Origin: Ascaris suum
Taxonomy: Eukaryota; Nematoda; Chromadorea; Rhabditida; Ascarididae
DNA length: 64,000 nucleotides
Assembly: GCA_013433145.1 (NCBI GenBank)
Contig: CM024187.1
Span: 2,744,826-2,808,825, forward strand
Direction of reading: 5' to 3'
The notes beneath the pieces were generated by a model that was not told the origin of the DNA, made no database searches, and saw nothing but the letters and a program-made list of their open reading frames with translations. The position numbers and the translations under genes are program-made. Position 1 is the first letter of the stretch; each line of letters opens with the position of its first letter. Shown here piece after piece: positions 51,405 to 64,000 of the stretch.

Positions 51405-51590
51405 ATGAAATATCGCGTCTATGGCTGCGAGTTGAAAGTGTCGGCACAGACAGGCACACTCAATGTCATCGCAATGCGCACAGCAAATATATACGGAACT
51501 TGCAAAAGCGTTATAAAAAGCGAGAACGATTCTTAGCAAATACGACTTGAAGCAAACATTGTTGCAAATTCTCATTCTTCCAACTATTGG
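51405..51590 (-). CDS. Weak candidate cysteine-rich exon, possibly GAS1/GFR-alpha-like
   Basis: The frame gives RMRICNNVCFKSYLLRIVLA, then SSVYICCAHCDDIECACLCR. The layout C-x3-C, some 20 hydrophobic residues, then a C-x2-C-x4-C cluster with acidic residues loosely recalls GAS1 / GDNF-receptor-alpha repeats, a family whose members are GPI-anchored, which would suit the tail at 45.3 kb. The resemblance is by eye only; the frame may also be chance. Confidence 0.2.
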
Positions 51591-54036
51591 GATTCGGGAA
51601 TCCCCGAACGAATTCTGCCAATTCCAGAGCCATTCTTTTTCGGATACCACTAGTGATCTTCATTGCTCAGTCGCAGTTATATGCCATAGAAAATCATTGA
51701 GTAAAGCAATGAAAAAGCAAAAAAAAAGAAGAGAAGAAGAAGAAGAAGAAGCAAGAATAGAGCGGAAATATTAGAAAAATTCAGAAAGCAGAAAATAAAA
51801 ACGAAAATAGAATAGAAACATAGAAAAGAGAAGCAAAGAAAGAAGATATTTACGTAATCTCTTTTAGTTTACGTTAACGATTTATCACTAAAGAAGTATT
51901 GCATAGAAATCGATGAGATGAAAGAATTCAATAAATATGACGATGGAATGAATTCTATTCGAAGAAATTGAAGATAATTTTTCTTAATCGTTTCAATAAT
52001 GTTGTGCAATTTCTACGCTAAAAAAAAAAGCATTACTTAGAAAGGCGATACGATTATAATTATGATAAGAATTGTATTTGAAAAACTTTTCAAATATTGA
52101 ATCGTCGACGATATTGCCGACGATAAATATTTTTTACTGAGAATATTGAAGCCGATTTGATAAGACGAAACCTAAGGCCTAAATATTTTGAGTTTAGTTG
52201 GCTATATTGTTAAAATTAGATTAGCATAGAGTCATTGTAATACAGATCGTTGCATTGCAATTCTAAAAGTTTGAATGTACAGCGTATTATGCCTTTTGAT
52301 GAATCATTATTTGCAAAGCGCAAAAATATATATATATCTCTTAGGGAAATTTGCTCGACATAACCTGATACTATTGACGCCGATCTAATCCATCCGTGAC
52401 GATAAGAGTTGCAGAAAGTTAAAGTGCCAAAAAATAAGCGAAGACGTTACAACAGGTAAGCAGCAAAACATGAGGAAAATAAACGATTTTCTTGTGAGCT
52501 TATAAGGACGATTCACTCATTTAGGATAATGAACACATTGCTGGAGCACATTTAATTATTTGTTGGTAATTTTTGAAACCGGTTGGCCTGGTGAATAAAA
52601 TTCTAAAAGCGCATATTATTCCAGTTCTACGAGAGGCTAATGGATTTTTTTAATTTTTTCGTTATAAATGTGTCTCAAGATGTCATTCATTTCGAAACTA
52701 TTCGCTATTTTTGACGCTAAATGCCTTCTTTACGATTTATGAGTGCAAATTTTAAGCTTTATTTTCTTTTCATAGCGAGTTTTTTTTTTTGTTTTGTGTT
52801 GTCTAAAACAATACTTCAATATCAGTGTTATCGCTTCACCATTACTGGGTGGTGAAAAATCGACGTGTTTTGCACAAAAATATTCATTAAATTTTGAAAC
52901 AAACGCAAACAATTCTATCTTTATATGTTATTCGCGATAATAATATCGTAGTGCATTAATGTATAGCAAATTCGTTTGAAAAAAAAAAATTACGTCTTTT
53001 GATATACTATTATCATCGTAAGAGGAAATGATCAACAAATTACTACAGCAAAAATTACTTATGAAAGTTGAAACTTCTAAGAATACAATTAAAGGAAAAT
53101 ATCCATGAAAATAAACCTCATCTAAAAATTTCTTTTTCTATTATTACTTTATTTATAATATATAGTTTGTTTTATTAAGTGATGCCATTGTATTCGAATA
53201 TTTATTTATTTTACAATTTGAAATATATATTCACTCGTTTCATAATAGTACAATCTCATTGCATAACAATATTTCAAAAATACACAACAAATATATTTCA
53301 AATTTCGAAACGATGGAAACATATGTGCTGAATTGCAATTGCAAAAATACGATGATTGAACGCAATTTGCATTTGCAATGCAATCATCTTTTCTTTTGCG
53401 TTAAATCTACAAAATAATCTCAACCACTTTTTTTTTCGTCGTTTAAACACTATTTTATTCGTTCAGCAACTTTCATCGTTTACTTTATATCTTTTAGATT
53501 TTCATAAAAGTTGCTAAAAAAAATATCTCTTTTATCGAATTTGTCCAATTTTTTCCGTTGCTTAAAATTTTCACTTATTCGATTACTTTAAAAAATGCTG
53601 CAATTTCAAGTTTTTCTATGTATTGGCGTTGAGAATTTGCAAAAAAAAAAAAAAAAAAAACGGGACAAAATTATAAAAAATACAATTGAACATTTGAACG
53701 ATTGGCTTTATTATTAGTATGTGGTAAATCGTAGAATGAGATTGGCGTTCCAATAAAGCGTGATCCATTATCACAGTTATTGACGCTCACTGAAATTATA
53801 ATGATTACATATTAAATATGCAAAATACTACAGAAATCATCACATTATGCGGTTCATCGAGTAATACAATGATCTCTTCGCTAAATACTACTCATATTCA
53901 CTTGGGCGTGACTATTCCAGCAATGCACGTTTCAACGAAAGAAGAAATGGGCGAGGAGAAAAAGAAGAGGAGATGCTTTTTGCTGAATTCTCTATCTTCT
54001 TAGAAAGACGATGAAATCCTGCTTCAAGAAGATACG

Positions 54037-57000
54037 TTACGGTGCGCTACTTTCAAGGAACGAAGGTAACTCACAATGAGGAGAAACGTTGTCGTATCGG
54101 CTCATATCCAGCTGCAGTGATTCACTGCTCTGTGATGCGGACCAGTCGGGTGATGAAGAGCTCCTATGAAAATCCCTATTAATGTCGTCGAACGATTTGC
54201 CCCTTGCTTGTGAATCGAACGCAACACGTCGCTCCGTCCGCACAGGACGATTGAGAGGCATCGTATTCGATCCATCTTCCGGTCTTGTCGGGAAGCGACG
54301 ACCGCTACTCAACGAACCATTCTCATCATCCTCTAAGCCCACTTTCCGCCTGAATATCAGAGGTTTACAATCTTTACCAAACTCAGCCAATTTCTTTCCA
54401 ACAACCCTTCGATCTAATTCAATAGATATCAGAGAACGTCATTAAGACACCACCACTGATTACATGCTTTTAAAGGTCAGATTATGCGACATCGGCCAGT
54501 GGGGTGGTGAGAATATATATCGATGAAACATTCAAAGTATTTCGACCTAAAATTCGAAAGCAAAGTTTTTCAAATAAACAAGGGAATGAAAATCGGTGTA
54601 CTTTGCTGTCAGCCACTATGCTTTGAGGACAACTGTGCCCATCGAGCACGAGTTATTCCGTATGGTCATTAGATCATAGTATGTTTTTAGAGTTATAAGC
54701 TCACTTCCGAATCTGAGGGTACTGAAATAGTTGTCAAATGATAGTGCATAAGTGCTACCTATTGTCTTTAACATTCATTAAACGACCAAAGGAAAATTGA
54801 AGTTGAAATTCAGACGATAATACGCAGCGAGTTAAAACAAATTAAAACTATTACTGAATATGCATATTCTGTGCAAACTGTTTTACTTGCATAAATTTAG
54901 TGCAGCTAAAAGCGAAAGGATGAACGATAAGTGGGCATCGAAAACAAACGTCAATAAAGGACAGCTGCAGAAATTCGATACCCTTAGAGCTGAGTCTGTG
55001 TATTGCAAAAATAAATAAACAAAAATGAATAATGCAAAATAAATAACATAATTTGTTACTGAGCAAATATCAGTCATTGGGGAAAATTGCTGGGAAAAGT
55101 TTTTAGGTAGGAATTTAAAGAATTCTAAAGAGAAAAATCGAAATTACCGCGCAAATCGGCTTGAGGCACGACTGCTGTTGCCAGTTGCAGCTGGTTCAGT
55201 ACGAGTACTTGAGTTCGTTTCCGAGATATTTGCTCGAAGTACGTCAGGTGATCGTTTTGTTGCTGACTTCAAATTTTCTGCACTTATTTTATGCATCGCG
55301 GTGCATAGTTTTCGCATTTTTTGGCACATTGGGCAGCAAATTTTGAGCTGTAAATTTTTGAGCACCTTAACCAATATATCATTAAAGTCATACCTAACCA
55401 AATTTCCTCGACATCTACCCATTTAGTGTGGGTCGTTTCAATGACCATGCTATTTGAAAATGTGTTACGTATAGAATAAGTTGTTATATTGATATGATTT
55501 GAGCTACGCTGGCCTTGGTGATCTGAAAGGTTTTTTTTCTTACGAACGCACATTTCGGGAATTTCGCCCCGAGACGCCTTAAACTAGAACTGCTATTTCG
55601 TAGTATCCGAGATGTGTTAGACAGTCAAGTAATGCGCAATTTAGGCTGAAATTTTCAGTGATTTTTTCAAGTCGTCTTGCGCCCTGACAAGAACTACCAG
55701 TCGCTTTTCACCTTCATGCACTTTTTGTTGGGAAGTGCACCTATTTTGCACAAACAGCTATATTTCCGCTGAGTGGACGTACCGTGGACGGAATGTGTTC
55801 GAGTTCCACAGCACTAAGAACGCCATCTCTACGTACTCTCCTTTCGCCTCCATCGGTCGCTCTCATTTTTACGATCGGTTCCCTAACGTTCGCATAGCTA
55901 CCCTCCTTGCCATGTCTGCTACTAATCGCTCGTGTTCTCCAGCCCCTCATCACACCATTACGGAACTCTTCCACACTTTTCGTGACGAACGATATTAGCG
56001 ACGCACTTCGAGCCTGCCGGAAGGATGCAGACGACGCTTCAACCGAAGGACTTCTATAAATGGTATATGTTAGGCATCGCCAAGAGCTACCACTTCATGT
56101 CTTCAGTCTTTTTGTAAGCTTAAAGAGAATCCGAAACCTATATAGGCAGGAGCTAAGGTAAGCAGTGCTGCTGCTGCCTGGAATGAATGAAATACACAGT
56201 GAAAAACCAATGATAGAGGAATATCTCGCCCTTTCCAAAAAAAAAAAAAATTGAAAATTTTCAATCAGCAGACCAATTACGCCAATGGAAACGGAATCCT
56301 GTATAAGTTCATTGTGGAAAAGACGACAACTTTCAACGATGGCAATATGTCGATTTCCTACTCTATGAAAAATCGAATAGAATTACGGTTTATCGAAATG
56401 CATATCAACAAATATGCTAATAAATAACAGATTGTTTTCCAAGGATGAATATTGGAATTAACGAAGAAAAAGTTCACAAAATTTTATTAATGATCGTTTA
56501 TTATCTCACCTTCGCCATTTGACACCATGTAACGCGCTATAGCCATCAGGGACTTGTTCGCCTTGATTTCTCCAACGATTGCGTAAACTTGTGATTGCAT
56601 TGTCAACGGATGGACCTCTCAAAAGGCGTCGCCATGCTCCGGGTTGTGCGCTCAATTTTCTAAACTTTTTCATCCGTAGTATTACAACTATTTCATGGCG
56701 CATTATAACTTAGCAATAGTGATAACTCATTTTATCTTTGCATCGATAACGTCGTTTTGTCACTAATATGAAATGTTCTATCTCTTCGAATTAAACCGAT
56801 TATGCTGAATAGCAACCAAACCCTTTCAAATATACCCTATTCTCTGTTTTCAAAAAAAAAAAAAGAAAATAGAACTTTTGCTCAGTAAGGTTTCACTACC
56901 AAATTAAACAAGAGACATGCAAGTACATCGAAGTTCTCATTGAAAAGCTTCATTCAAAAACACTTTGAAACTGTCTACGACAAAAAAAAAACGCACTGCA

Positions 57001-57226
57001 ATATCATATCACGCCCTAATATGATATAGAAAAATTCATGAAGTGCTCACTGATGTCGTTCAAATATTTGAAAAAAAGAAGCAGATAAACCTTGATGGTC
57101 GTTCGAGTACTGTTCGAAAGGTTGGCAAAGATGAGGGACCTCCATTAACATCAATGCAATTCCGATTGCTGAGGTCTGGTGACGCCGTTTGAGTGCATTT
57201 CCTTACAAAAGGTGGACTTGCGCCAT
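54037..57226 (-). CDS. RhoGAP gene: serine/arginine-rich C-terminal tail exons
   Basis: 57091-57226 reads DGASPPFVRKCTQTASPDLS and LPTFRTVLERPS. 56510-56659 has QPGAWRRLLRGPSVDNAITS. 55783-56053 has RSPSVEASSASFRQARSASL and VEEFRNGVMRGWRTRA, a long clean exon of 271 nt. About 55148-55266 has RSPDVLRANISETNSS. 54037-54349 has RPVRTERRVAFDSQARGKSF and SSSSPDWSASQSSESLQLDM. These are disordered Ser/Pro-rich tails as in RICS-type proteins. The protein either stops at 54037-54039 (TAA) or splices out at a GTGAGT donor at 54074; I see no good following exon, so the stop is preferred. Confidence 0.75.
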
Positions 57227-60200
57227 CTATAACGTTTAATTATTCGTATTATTTTAATAAAGCGGAGAGAAATTTATTCAATGTTAGCGCAAAACAGCAT
57301 ATTATCTTATTTATGAACTTAGAAAATCTCCGCCATTACTTTCAGTGAATTATTAATAATAATTTGATAATAAACTACATAAGAAATATCAGCAGAATTG
57401 ATGGTGCAATAATTAAATGTGAATACATATCGGAGAAGAGATAAAATAATAATAATAATATATGAGGATAAAAAGTGCTCAAAATTTAAGATTCACTCGT
57501 AAAATTCAATCCGAACTTATTTAACAATAGAAATTACTAACAAAAAATTTAGCCTAAAAAGGCTCATCATATGTTGAAAGCGGTTTTGAAATCAGCGAAT
57601 AGTCCTGAAATTGAAGCGTACCTTGTAGAAGTGTGAGAGATTCCTTCTCGAGGGAAAACAAATATACAGCATGAACAAGAATAAAGTTACATAGACCCGT
57701 TTGCACGTTGAGACCTTGCAGAAGATAAGAGTCACTGCCGCTTTGGCAAGGAGGACACCTCAAAATTGAATCAATTTGCACAATATCTATCTTAGTTGTA
57801 TCGTTCGTTTCCATGCGTTTTTTCCAGGTTTATAGTGTACAAGAAAAAAACTACTGCATTGTAAATGAGATGAGGTATACAAAAAAGCACACGTTAGCAG
57901 TGATACTTTCATAATTAAATTGATACCGTATATTGTAGCATTTCATAACTTGCAAACTTGATGCAGCTAACAAACGACTGTTGAGAGAATAAACAAGAAT
58001 AAATACCTGAATAAATTTGGTGCCCAAACAATAGCGAGGTTCTTTGAGTTCATATCAGTAAGATGAGTGCATTGACATAATCGACTTAGATGGAGAATAA
58101 GATATTTGGCTGTCCTAAAGAAACATCCATTAAGCAATAAGGGAGAGCGTTACGATAGATAGATGCGATTATTCGATGATCATTAGAGAGATTTGAAGGG
58201 TGTTTTTGATCTCATATAAAACGAATTGTTCGTTGCTTTATTGTTCGTTGATAATTCATTATGGATTGTAAATTTATCGATAGCGTTTATTTCAAACATC
58301 ATCAAAAATTATGACACTTTTCGTTAATGCATCTCGCAGTGGCGCTCAAAATTTTACAAGAGGAAAATTAGAAAAATATTAAACAATTTAAACAACCTGT
58401 AGTGCTCAGGTGGTAATCTGTCGATAACACTTTTAAAGCGATGTGCTCTACTTTCATCGGTCGTCTCATAGGCTGCCTAAACATAAACGAGCCTTGCAAC
58501 GATATGGTCTTTCAGTCAAAAAAAAAGCATGAATAAAACTAAAAATAAATGACCGTTCTAGTTAGAATTAACTGAATTCTTGATATGCAAACCTGTCCAA
58601 CTTTACTAATTAATGAAAGTTTTTAAAGCTTTGCTTTATATTTCGCACAAGTTTCTATTAATTTTTATTCCACATATAAGCAGCGGTCTCTCTATGCGTT
58701 GAAATGGGCGCATGAGATTCACTAATGAAGAGCAGTGAGAAATGCACATAGGGAATAATTTCTTATTGCCATTTTTCAATGGAAGCTGATTGGTGTTTCT
58801 AATATCGATGCGACCTTTGATAGCGAGTAATACACACCTGAGAAAATGCACAAAAAACTGATATTTATTCTAAAGAAAAGGGGAAAAGCATACAATGAAA
58901 TCGGGATAAAGCTCGAACGTGAACAATGGGTTGGGTAATTGCCGGAAATACTGCTTCAGAAGAGACGACACACAATGCACATCTCTAAGGATCGTTTCAT
59001 CGTTAAGATTTGGCAGATTACCCGAATCGAAACCATTCCTAAATTCTCATCTGTTAATCGCATCATTTTATCCTTTAAAAGTTCATCCAGAATTCATCTC
59101 TATGCCTATTCGCAGATTCGATTACTCATACGTTTATCAGAGGAAAGCAGTTGTAAATGCTCTCATCACAGAATCATTTTTCGAAGACAGTGCTCTTCAC
59201 ATGAAAGCGACTTTACGCTTTTTTGATGTCTCAACACTGAGATTCTAAGCGTTTAACGAGAATGATCTAGCTGCTCGTCCATTATATCATCTTTAACAAA
59301 AAACCCTGTCGAAACATTTACATATAGGAGCTAACAGTAATTAAACTCTTGATCCCGAGAATCTCACATCTCTCTACAATCTCTTATCGCTTAAACTTTT
59401 TATCGTCATTTGCCTGAGTTATGAATGACAAAAATGAACATATTGTAATGAATATTGAGGGGAAACAAAAAAGAGACATCACAAGGCTATATTCATCAAA
59501 GAAACAATAGTAAAACATAGGAAATATTAGCAGACAACGGTAATAAGGAAGGAAGCATTCTAATACCACAGTTGCGATTTGCTTAACTGTGAAAATCTGA
59601 TGGAGGTAATGACAGCATCGAAGATGATTCTTTAGTGAACCTGAAGCTTGAGCTAAAACAACCACTAATGACTGTATTTCAATGTTGTAGGAGAAACTCA
59701 TGACATTTGGAGCAAACCTCAGTTTTTGATATATTGGATTGTATGCCACATTGCCGATAAACACCGGTAACAATGCCATGTGCTTCGATAAACTCGACGC
59801 ATTTCTTGAGAATATTTGGCACTGAAATGAACCCCAATGAATCGGTCAGCAAAGCAACATTAATTTCGATACAATAGATATGCTAGATCCTCTCACATTT
59901 AGAACTATAATCTGACCGCTTCTCAAGGCAAGTATAAGACTTAGAAAACTGTTAACAGGAACTTGATTTTCTGTGTTCATGTAAGTACACATACGCACAC
60001 TACACACATACACACAAACACATATAATACACACACAGACGTGCATACTCGCATATACATATACGTGTAAATGAACGCAGACAAATACTACCGAACGCTT
60101 ATACATATCCACACACACAGACGCAAACATATGTATTTGTACACACATGAGCAAGAATAAAAAAACAAAGGCACGCAGACATAGACACATACATACATCC

Positions 60201-63200
60201 GCACAAAAAAAAACACACACACACATACGTATACAAAAAAAAATAAAAACCTACACACGAATACGCATATGCATACATGCACATATAGACGCATACGCAC
60301 ATGCTTACCTACATATATACATATTCACATACTTAAGCACACGTATTTGCATACAGCCGCACATACGCAAAAGCGAGAACGAGCACACATGAATACACGT
60401 ATACGGACAAAAACCTAGAAACATCTGTAGACAAACCTGTACTGGCAAATGCATTCTACGACATGCAAAAACTACATCACCGCCAAGCTAAATTCTTGTA
60501 CAAGGTGAAAGTTTCACTATTCCAAGCAAACCAAATCATATCAAAAGTGACGTTTTCATCACCTTCTCTCCTGGCAAAAAAAAAAAAACGCATCATATAG
60601 TTGTGTAGAGGAACGATTTTTTTGAAGAGACAAAAATCTGTCACCACCTTCAGAATTGGGCAATCAACTGGTGACTACCGATTTTTCTGCACACTAATAT
60701 GTTTAATTCAACATTATCAAATAGTGATGCACACATGGACGAATAAAGAAAACGAAAAATTAACCGTCATCTCCAGTTTTTTGTAGATATTCGACGAGAT
60801 CTGTGCCAAAAACAGGTATATGCTTAGACGCATTTCGTCCTAGAAGTGTAACGCATCAATGAACGTTGTCGTGGACGTCGTGGTGGACTTTTTTGCGCTA
60901 TCTCAGTATCATTTCGCCAATCGGATTTCCCGTCGAAGATTTTCACACATTCGCTTGGAAATACTCCCACCTAAATAATCAACTTATATATCCCCATTTA
61001 TCGTTTTTAGACGATATTAGAACCAATTTATGAATTCCATTTAGAATTTATCTCATTTCCTATATTAATAAATTTGACATTCCGCATAAAAATAATGCTT
61101 TAATTTTGAGGCTGTTAAAATTTTGCTTTGTGTGCATTAGCAGAAAAATTTAGGAAACTTTGTGCGAAATGATCTTTTCACCTCAAAAAAAAAAAAACCT
61201 TCATAGACGTGCTCAAGAAGGATAGGGGGACGATCGAGAGATTGTTACATTCTACGGCCTCTTAGCAACAATAGCAATAAAGACAATTTGAAACAACGAT
61301 GGGAACTAAATTCCGTACCGAAACAAATATCAACTTGGTAACGAACTCGTAAGAAACATATCGCTGTTTTAAAGCTCTTTATTCAAATAAAGCAAAGAAA
61401 ATCGCAATGCAGAAATTCAAAAAAAAAAAAGTTAGTGAAAAAAAACAGCTAATATAAACGACGAGTATATCAATGATCAAAACAGATAGAATATTAAATG
61501 ATATCCAATATAAAAGAGGCACTTTGTATGAGCGGAAATGCTCATTATACAATGATACAAATGAAATGCAAATCGATGCGCTTCATGAAAACAGATAACT
61601 TTTCCGCTTTATGCAAATGCAAAAAAAAAAAAAAATTCACTTAGCAATTTGCACTGAAATTTATAGCAATCGAAAGAGTTGACTAACAAGGCGAATATGT
61701 CGCACAAATTCAGACGACATCATTCACAATGAATGTATTTTGGTTAAACAATAAAGAGATCACAGATATTTTCTTCCGTTTATAAGGGATTCTTTTTTTT
61801 AAATGCGTTGAAAATTTCAACTTGCTTGGCAATGTCAAAATGTTATGTCGGTCTGTGCAATAGTTTTAGTGCGAAGTAAATGAAGCTAGAGTTGTGAAAT
61901 TTGATGGTTATAATGCATTTAAATATGCCAAAATAAAATCGGCATGCATTTCACGCCGAATGAGTTTCCATTTTATAGCGACTCATTTACAATTTCAAAA
62001 TATTCAAAGATCTTTAGTTTAAGGCTCATACGAACGCCTGACCAGAGAGAATATGAAAAAAAAAAACAGAAGCTCGTATACTTGTTATTTCTTAGTAGAG
62101 TAGGTAAACGGTCGGTCAGATAAGCGAGAAACAGAAGTGACTTCGCCATTTATTCGATCATAAAAGCATTCAAATTAAAAAGAAAAAAAGAACTTACATG
62201 GAAGTGTTTTCCACTAATTTCGTTGCCCTGAGAATCTTTTCTTATGGTCAATTTTGCTTTCCACCACGAATGACCATTCGGCCCCGGTGACGCTTTTTCT
62301 ATTATTGAGACGATATCACCAACCTAAATGTAAGAGCTTGAAAAGAAAAAAGAAATTTCTCTTTTCTCCCATACAGTTAACAATCGATCTCTTAGTCTTG
62401 AAAGAGGAAAAACCCCCTTTTCCGTTGATAACTTCCCTCTCATACTTGCATGTGGTATGTTCAACTTTATATGCTGTCCACAAGGGTTCAATTTTTTAAA
62501 CAAATACTTCGATATTCACATTCTGCGTGATTGCAAATGAACATCATTTCATAAAACTCTTAATGGCCGCATAACATATTGAATAAGCTATTAAGAGAGT
62601 TTCTGAATCTATATGCCATATAGAAAGAAAAAAAAAAGAAGAGAAAAAATTAACTCATAAACGCTTCACATTGTTGATTCTAATCAATGCTAAAAATAAT
62701 TTGAAATTTTTTTTACTGAAAACAAAAAAAAAAAAAAACGATTTCACCATCAATAAATTTTATTGCCTTACATGAAGTTTACATTTGTACTATATTTTCT
62801 TACTGTAATACGCAATTATAAAACATTCTTCTCAAATTTGCAATTGCTAAATTTAATGAGAAAAAAAAAACCTTCAATGAAATTTGATCACATGATTGTG
62901 CCTCATAATCTTTCGTTACGATTGCGGTCGCAATAGCCGGTGTATTAATCGGTGTTTCCTCAGCCGGTAGAAAACGATTGCCCCGACTGTCCACCTTAAA
63001 AAAAATCAGTTCAATTATTTCGAGAATGATATCTGTTTCTCTTGTCGCTCATAATATCTGAGTTGAGTTCGTCATATTTGTTGAGCGCACATCATAAACT
63101 CCACTTCATGTCTTCATGTTAACAATCCAACATTCATCGTTTAGCAATAAATACTGACAAATTATTCAGATAGGATACACAAATAAATCTAAGTAATCGA

Positions 63201-63732
63201 AATAAGGTAAGCAAATGTTGAAAAAATAAGAAAAAAAAATCTATCGAAATATCAAAAATTCCTTCTATTCACAAAAATTTAGAGTTTCCACAATCGTAAA
63301 TGAATTTCCACAATCTTTGAATGAATCTATTTTTGCATATTTTCTAAACGTTTAAAATAATTAATAAATATACGAAGAAACGAAGCGAAATTGCTTTCGT
63401 TTTAAGATAATCGAATAGAGTACAATAACGTTAATTATTTTTATTCTCTGCTAAAAAAAAAAAATAAGAATGCAATTTCAATTTTTAAAAAAAAAAAGTA
63501 GACGATATATAAAGAACATACTTCAAGAAACCTCAAAACAGGAAAGCAACGGATGAGACTGCCAGTGATTTGCGAGAGACGAGCGAAATATCGTTCAACT
63601 TCAGAATGCAAATCTTCTACAGTGACGTCAATCTCGCGTAGCTCACGTAAGCGACTATGGCTTCTGTCAAAAACACAACGGTGAAGCTGGCAGTCAAATT
63701 CACACAGCTTCTCAAAGCTACGAGTTACGCGC
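54037..63732 (-). CDS. PX-SH3-RhoGAP protein (ARHGAP32/33, CdGAPr type), 5' part missing
   Basis: GTPase-activating protein for Rho-family GTPases, with membrane-lipid (PX) and proline-motif (SH3) modules; relatives act on Cdc42/Rac at cell junctions and in neurons. Exons on the minus strand: 63522-63732 (C-terminal half of PX), 62872-62994 and 62198-62323 (SH3), 60765-60970 (SH3 end, start of RhoGAP), 59718-59821, 58894-59038, 58397-58476, 58007-58114 and 57622-57758 (RhoGAP), then tail exons 57091-57226, 56510-56659, 55783-56053, about 55148-55266 and 54037-54349. Phases agree at the junctions examined; the acceptor of the 55148 exon is not certain. One extra A near 59725 and two lost bases near 60848-60855 are needed. 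The exon in 63522-63732 opens in phase 1, so the gene continues beyond the right edge. Confidence 0.9.
57622..60970 (-). CDS. RhoGAP gene: catalytic GAP domain exons
   Basis: Exon 60765-60970 ends with VFGTDLVEYLQKTGDDG, the RhoGAP opening. 59718-59821 has ILKKCVEFIEAHGIVTGVYR, where the arginine is the catalytic finger, followed by QCGIQSN (usually LSG). 58894-59038 has LRDVHCVSSLLKQYFRQLPN with the conserved lysine. 58397-58476 has FKSVIDRLPPEHY. 58007-58114 has MNSKNLAIVWAPNLF with the conserved asparagine. 57622-57758 has NVQTGLCNFILVHAVYLFS, the closing helix. All catalytic residues needed for GAP activity appear present. Confidence 0.92.
59978..60415. repeat. Long degenerate CA/CATA-rich low-complexity block
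   Basis: About 440 bases of variants of ACACATACGCAC, with long stretches of alternating CA and TA and no strict period. It lies in the RhoGAP intron between exons 60765-60970 and 59718-59821. The Cys/Val- or His/Thr-rich peptides it encodes on both strands are artefacts. Confidence 0.9.
62198..63732 (-). CDS. RhoGAP gene: PX C-terminal half and SH3 domain exons
   Basis: 63522-63732 gives RVTRSFEKLCEFDCQLHRCV, SHSRLRELREID and VERYFARLSQITGSLIRCFP, which match the later PX region of ARHGAP32. 62872-62994 gives VDSRGNRFLPAEETPINTPA, followed by the SH3 start AIATAIVTKDYEAQSCDQIS. 62198-62323 gives VGDIVSIIEKASPGPNGHSW with the conserved SH3 tryptophan pair (WW) and the acidic and aromatic positions. 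SH3 ends in the next exon with VGVFPSECVKIF. The NTPA motif just before SH3 is also present in the vertebrate proteins. Confidence 0.92.
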
Positions 63733-64000
63733 CTGCAATGTATTTCAATGTTTCTTTAGTGCTGCTTTTTTTTTTTCGCAACACGTTACTAAAAAAAAAA
63801 AAAACGCAATAATAGAAATTCTAGAGTCGAAGATGAAGCCGAGGTCGAGAATGAAAACGAATACAAATAGGATCGCAAAAACCAATAAGACTACAATGGG
63901 ATAACGAGTGAGATTTCTGAAACAGTAAATAATATACGCTTCAATTCTTCCATTAAAAAAGCCGATAGAGAAATGCCGGGAGGGGGAGTGGGGGACAAAA
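63733..64000. other. Intron of the RhoGAP gene at the right edge
   Basis: No exon seen. Contains A and T runs and, at the very end, a G-rich tract. The preceding coding exon of the PX domain must be outside the window. Confidence 0.6.

Larger units (their letters stand above)
45623..54036. other. Long AT-rich region with only weak coding signals
   Basis: Between the candidate surface-protein exon and the RhoGAP 3' end I find no domain-bearing exon. Three minus-strand stretches are less AT-rich and cysteine-bearing: about 47215-47300, 49394-49518 and 51405-51590. They are the only candidates for upstream exons of the 45.3-45.6 kb gene and are listed separately. The rest is A/T runs and small repeats, including a poly-C tract near 46527. 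Confidence 0.5.

Noticed and set aside
55735..55998. Plus-strand open frame in a less AT-rich block, first thought to be an inserted element
   Set aside because: The minus strand of the same block is an in-phase tail exon of the RhoGAP gene with good splice sites.
59846..60302. Cysteine/valine-rich minus-strand peptide resembling a cysteine-rich protein
   Set aside because: It is the translation of a CA-rich low-complexity block; other frames give equally regular peptides.

Overview
The window is AT-rich eukaryotic genomic DNA with many introns, simple repeats and homopolymer runs. It most likely comes from a nematode. The evidence is U-poor donors with short TTTTCAG/TTTTAG-type acceptors, a delta-1-pyrroline-5-carboxylate synthase (P5CS) whose residues match what I remember of C. 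elegans ALH-13 almost position by position, and an MRP-1-type ABC transporter with a bank of interchangeable exons at one point of its second membrane domain. The introns are far longer than in C. elegans, so this is another, probably parasitic, lineage. I cannot name the genus from sequence alone.

Layout. (1) 1-4262: non-coding flank with CA, GA and TA repeats. (2) 4263-12069, plus strand: complete 13-exon gene for P5CS, the bifunctional glutamate-5-kinase / glutamyl-phosphate reductase (about 778 residues). (3) 12446-42529, minus strand: complete ABCC/MRP transporter gene of 32 exon positions (about 1567 residues), converging on P5CS with only 376 bases between the two stop codons. (4) 42530-54036: mostly non-coding, but 45329-45622 (minus) looks like the last exon of an unidentified surface protein with a GPI-type tail, and a few cysteine-rich pieces lie upstream of it. 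(5) 54037-63732, minus strand: 3' portion of a PX-SH3-RhoGAP gene of the ARHGAP32/33 (RICS/TCGAP; fly CdGAPr) type. Its 5' end lies beyond the right edge.

The main discovery is in the transporter. Between 20876 and 24278 there are four tandem exons, each exactly 156 nt (52 codons), each phase 0 at both ends. Each starts with the pattern [DE]-V-E-x-x-D-x-x-[LI]-P and ends in a hydrophobic stretch, and they are otherwise very divergent. Each encodes the same slot, transmembrane helices 14 and 15 of an MRP. This is the signature of mutually exclusive splicing that swaps part of the substrate pathway while leaving both ATPase domains unchanged. Three of the four are hard to find by ORF scanning because they lack a useful ATG or are split by frame. 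A fifth, decayed-looking copy may lie at 21871-22010.

A second general point: all three recognisable genes carry many one-base frame breaks inside conserved exons, nearly all of them losses from short homopolymer runs. Splice sites and amino-acid conservation are otherwise intact. The exon lengths add up to whole codons only when these breaks are allowed for. I read this as base-level error in the assembly rather than gene decay, and it means automatic gene models here will be broken.

Exon coordinates were derived by hand from splice motifs, phase and family similarity; single-base offsets are possible.
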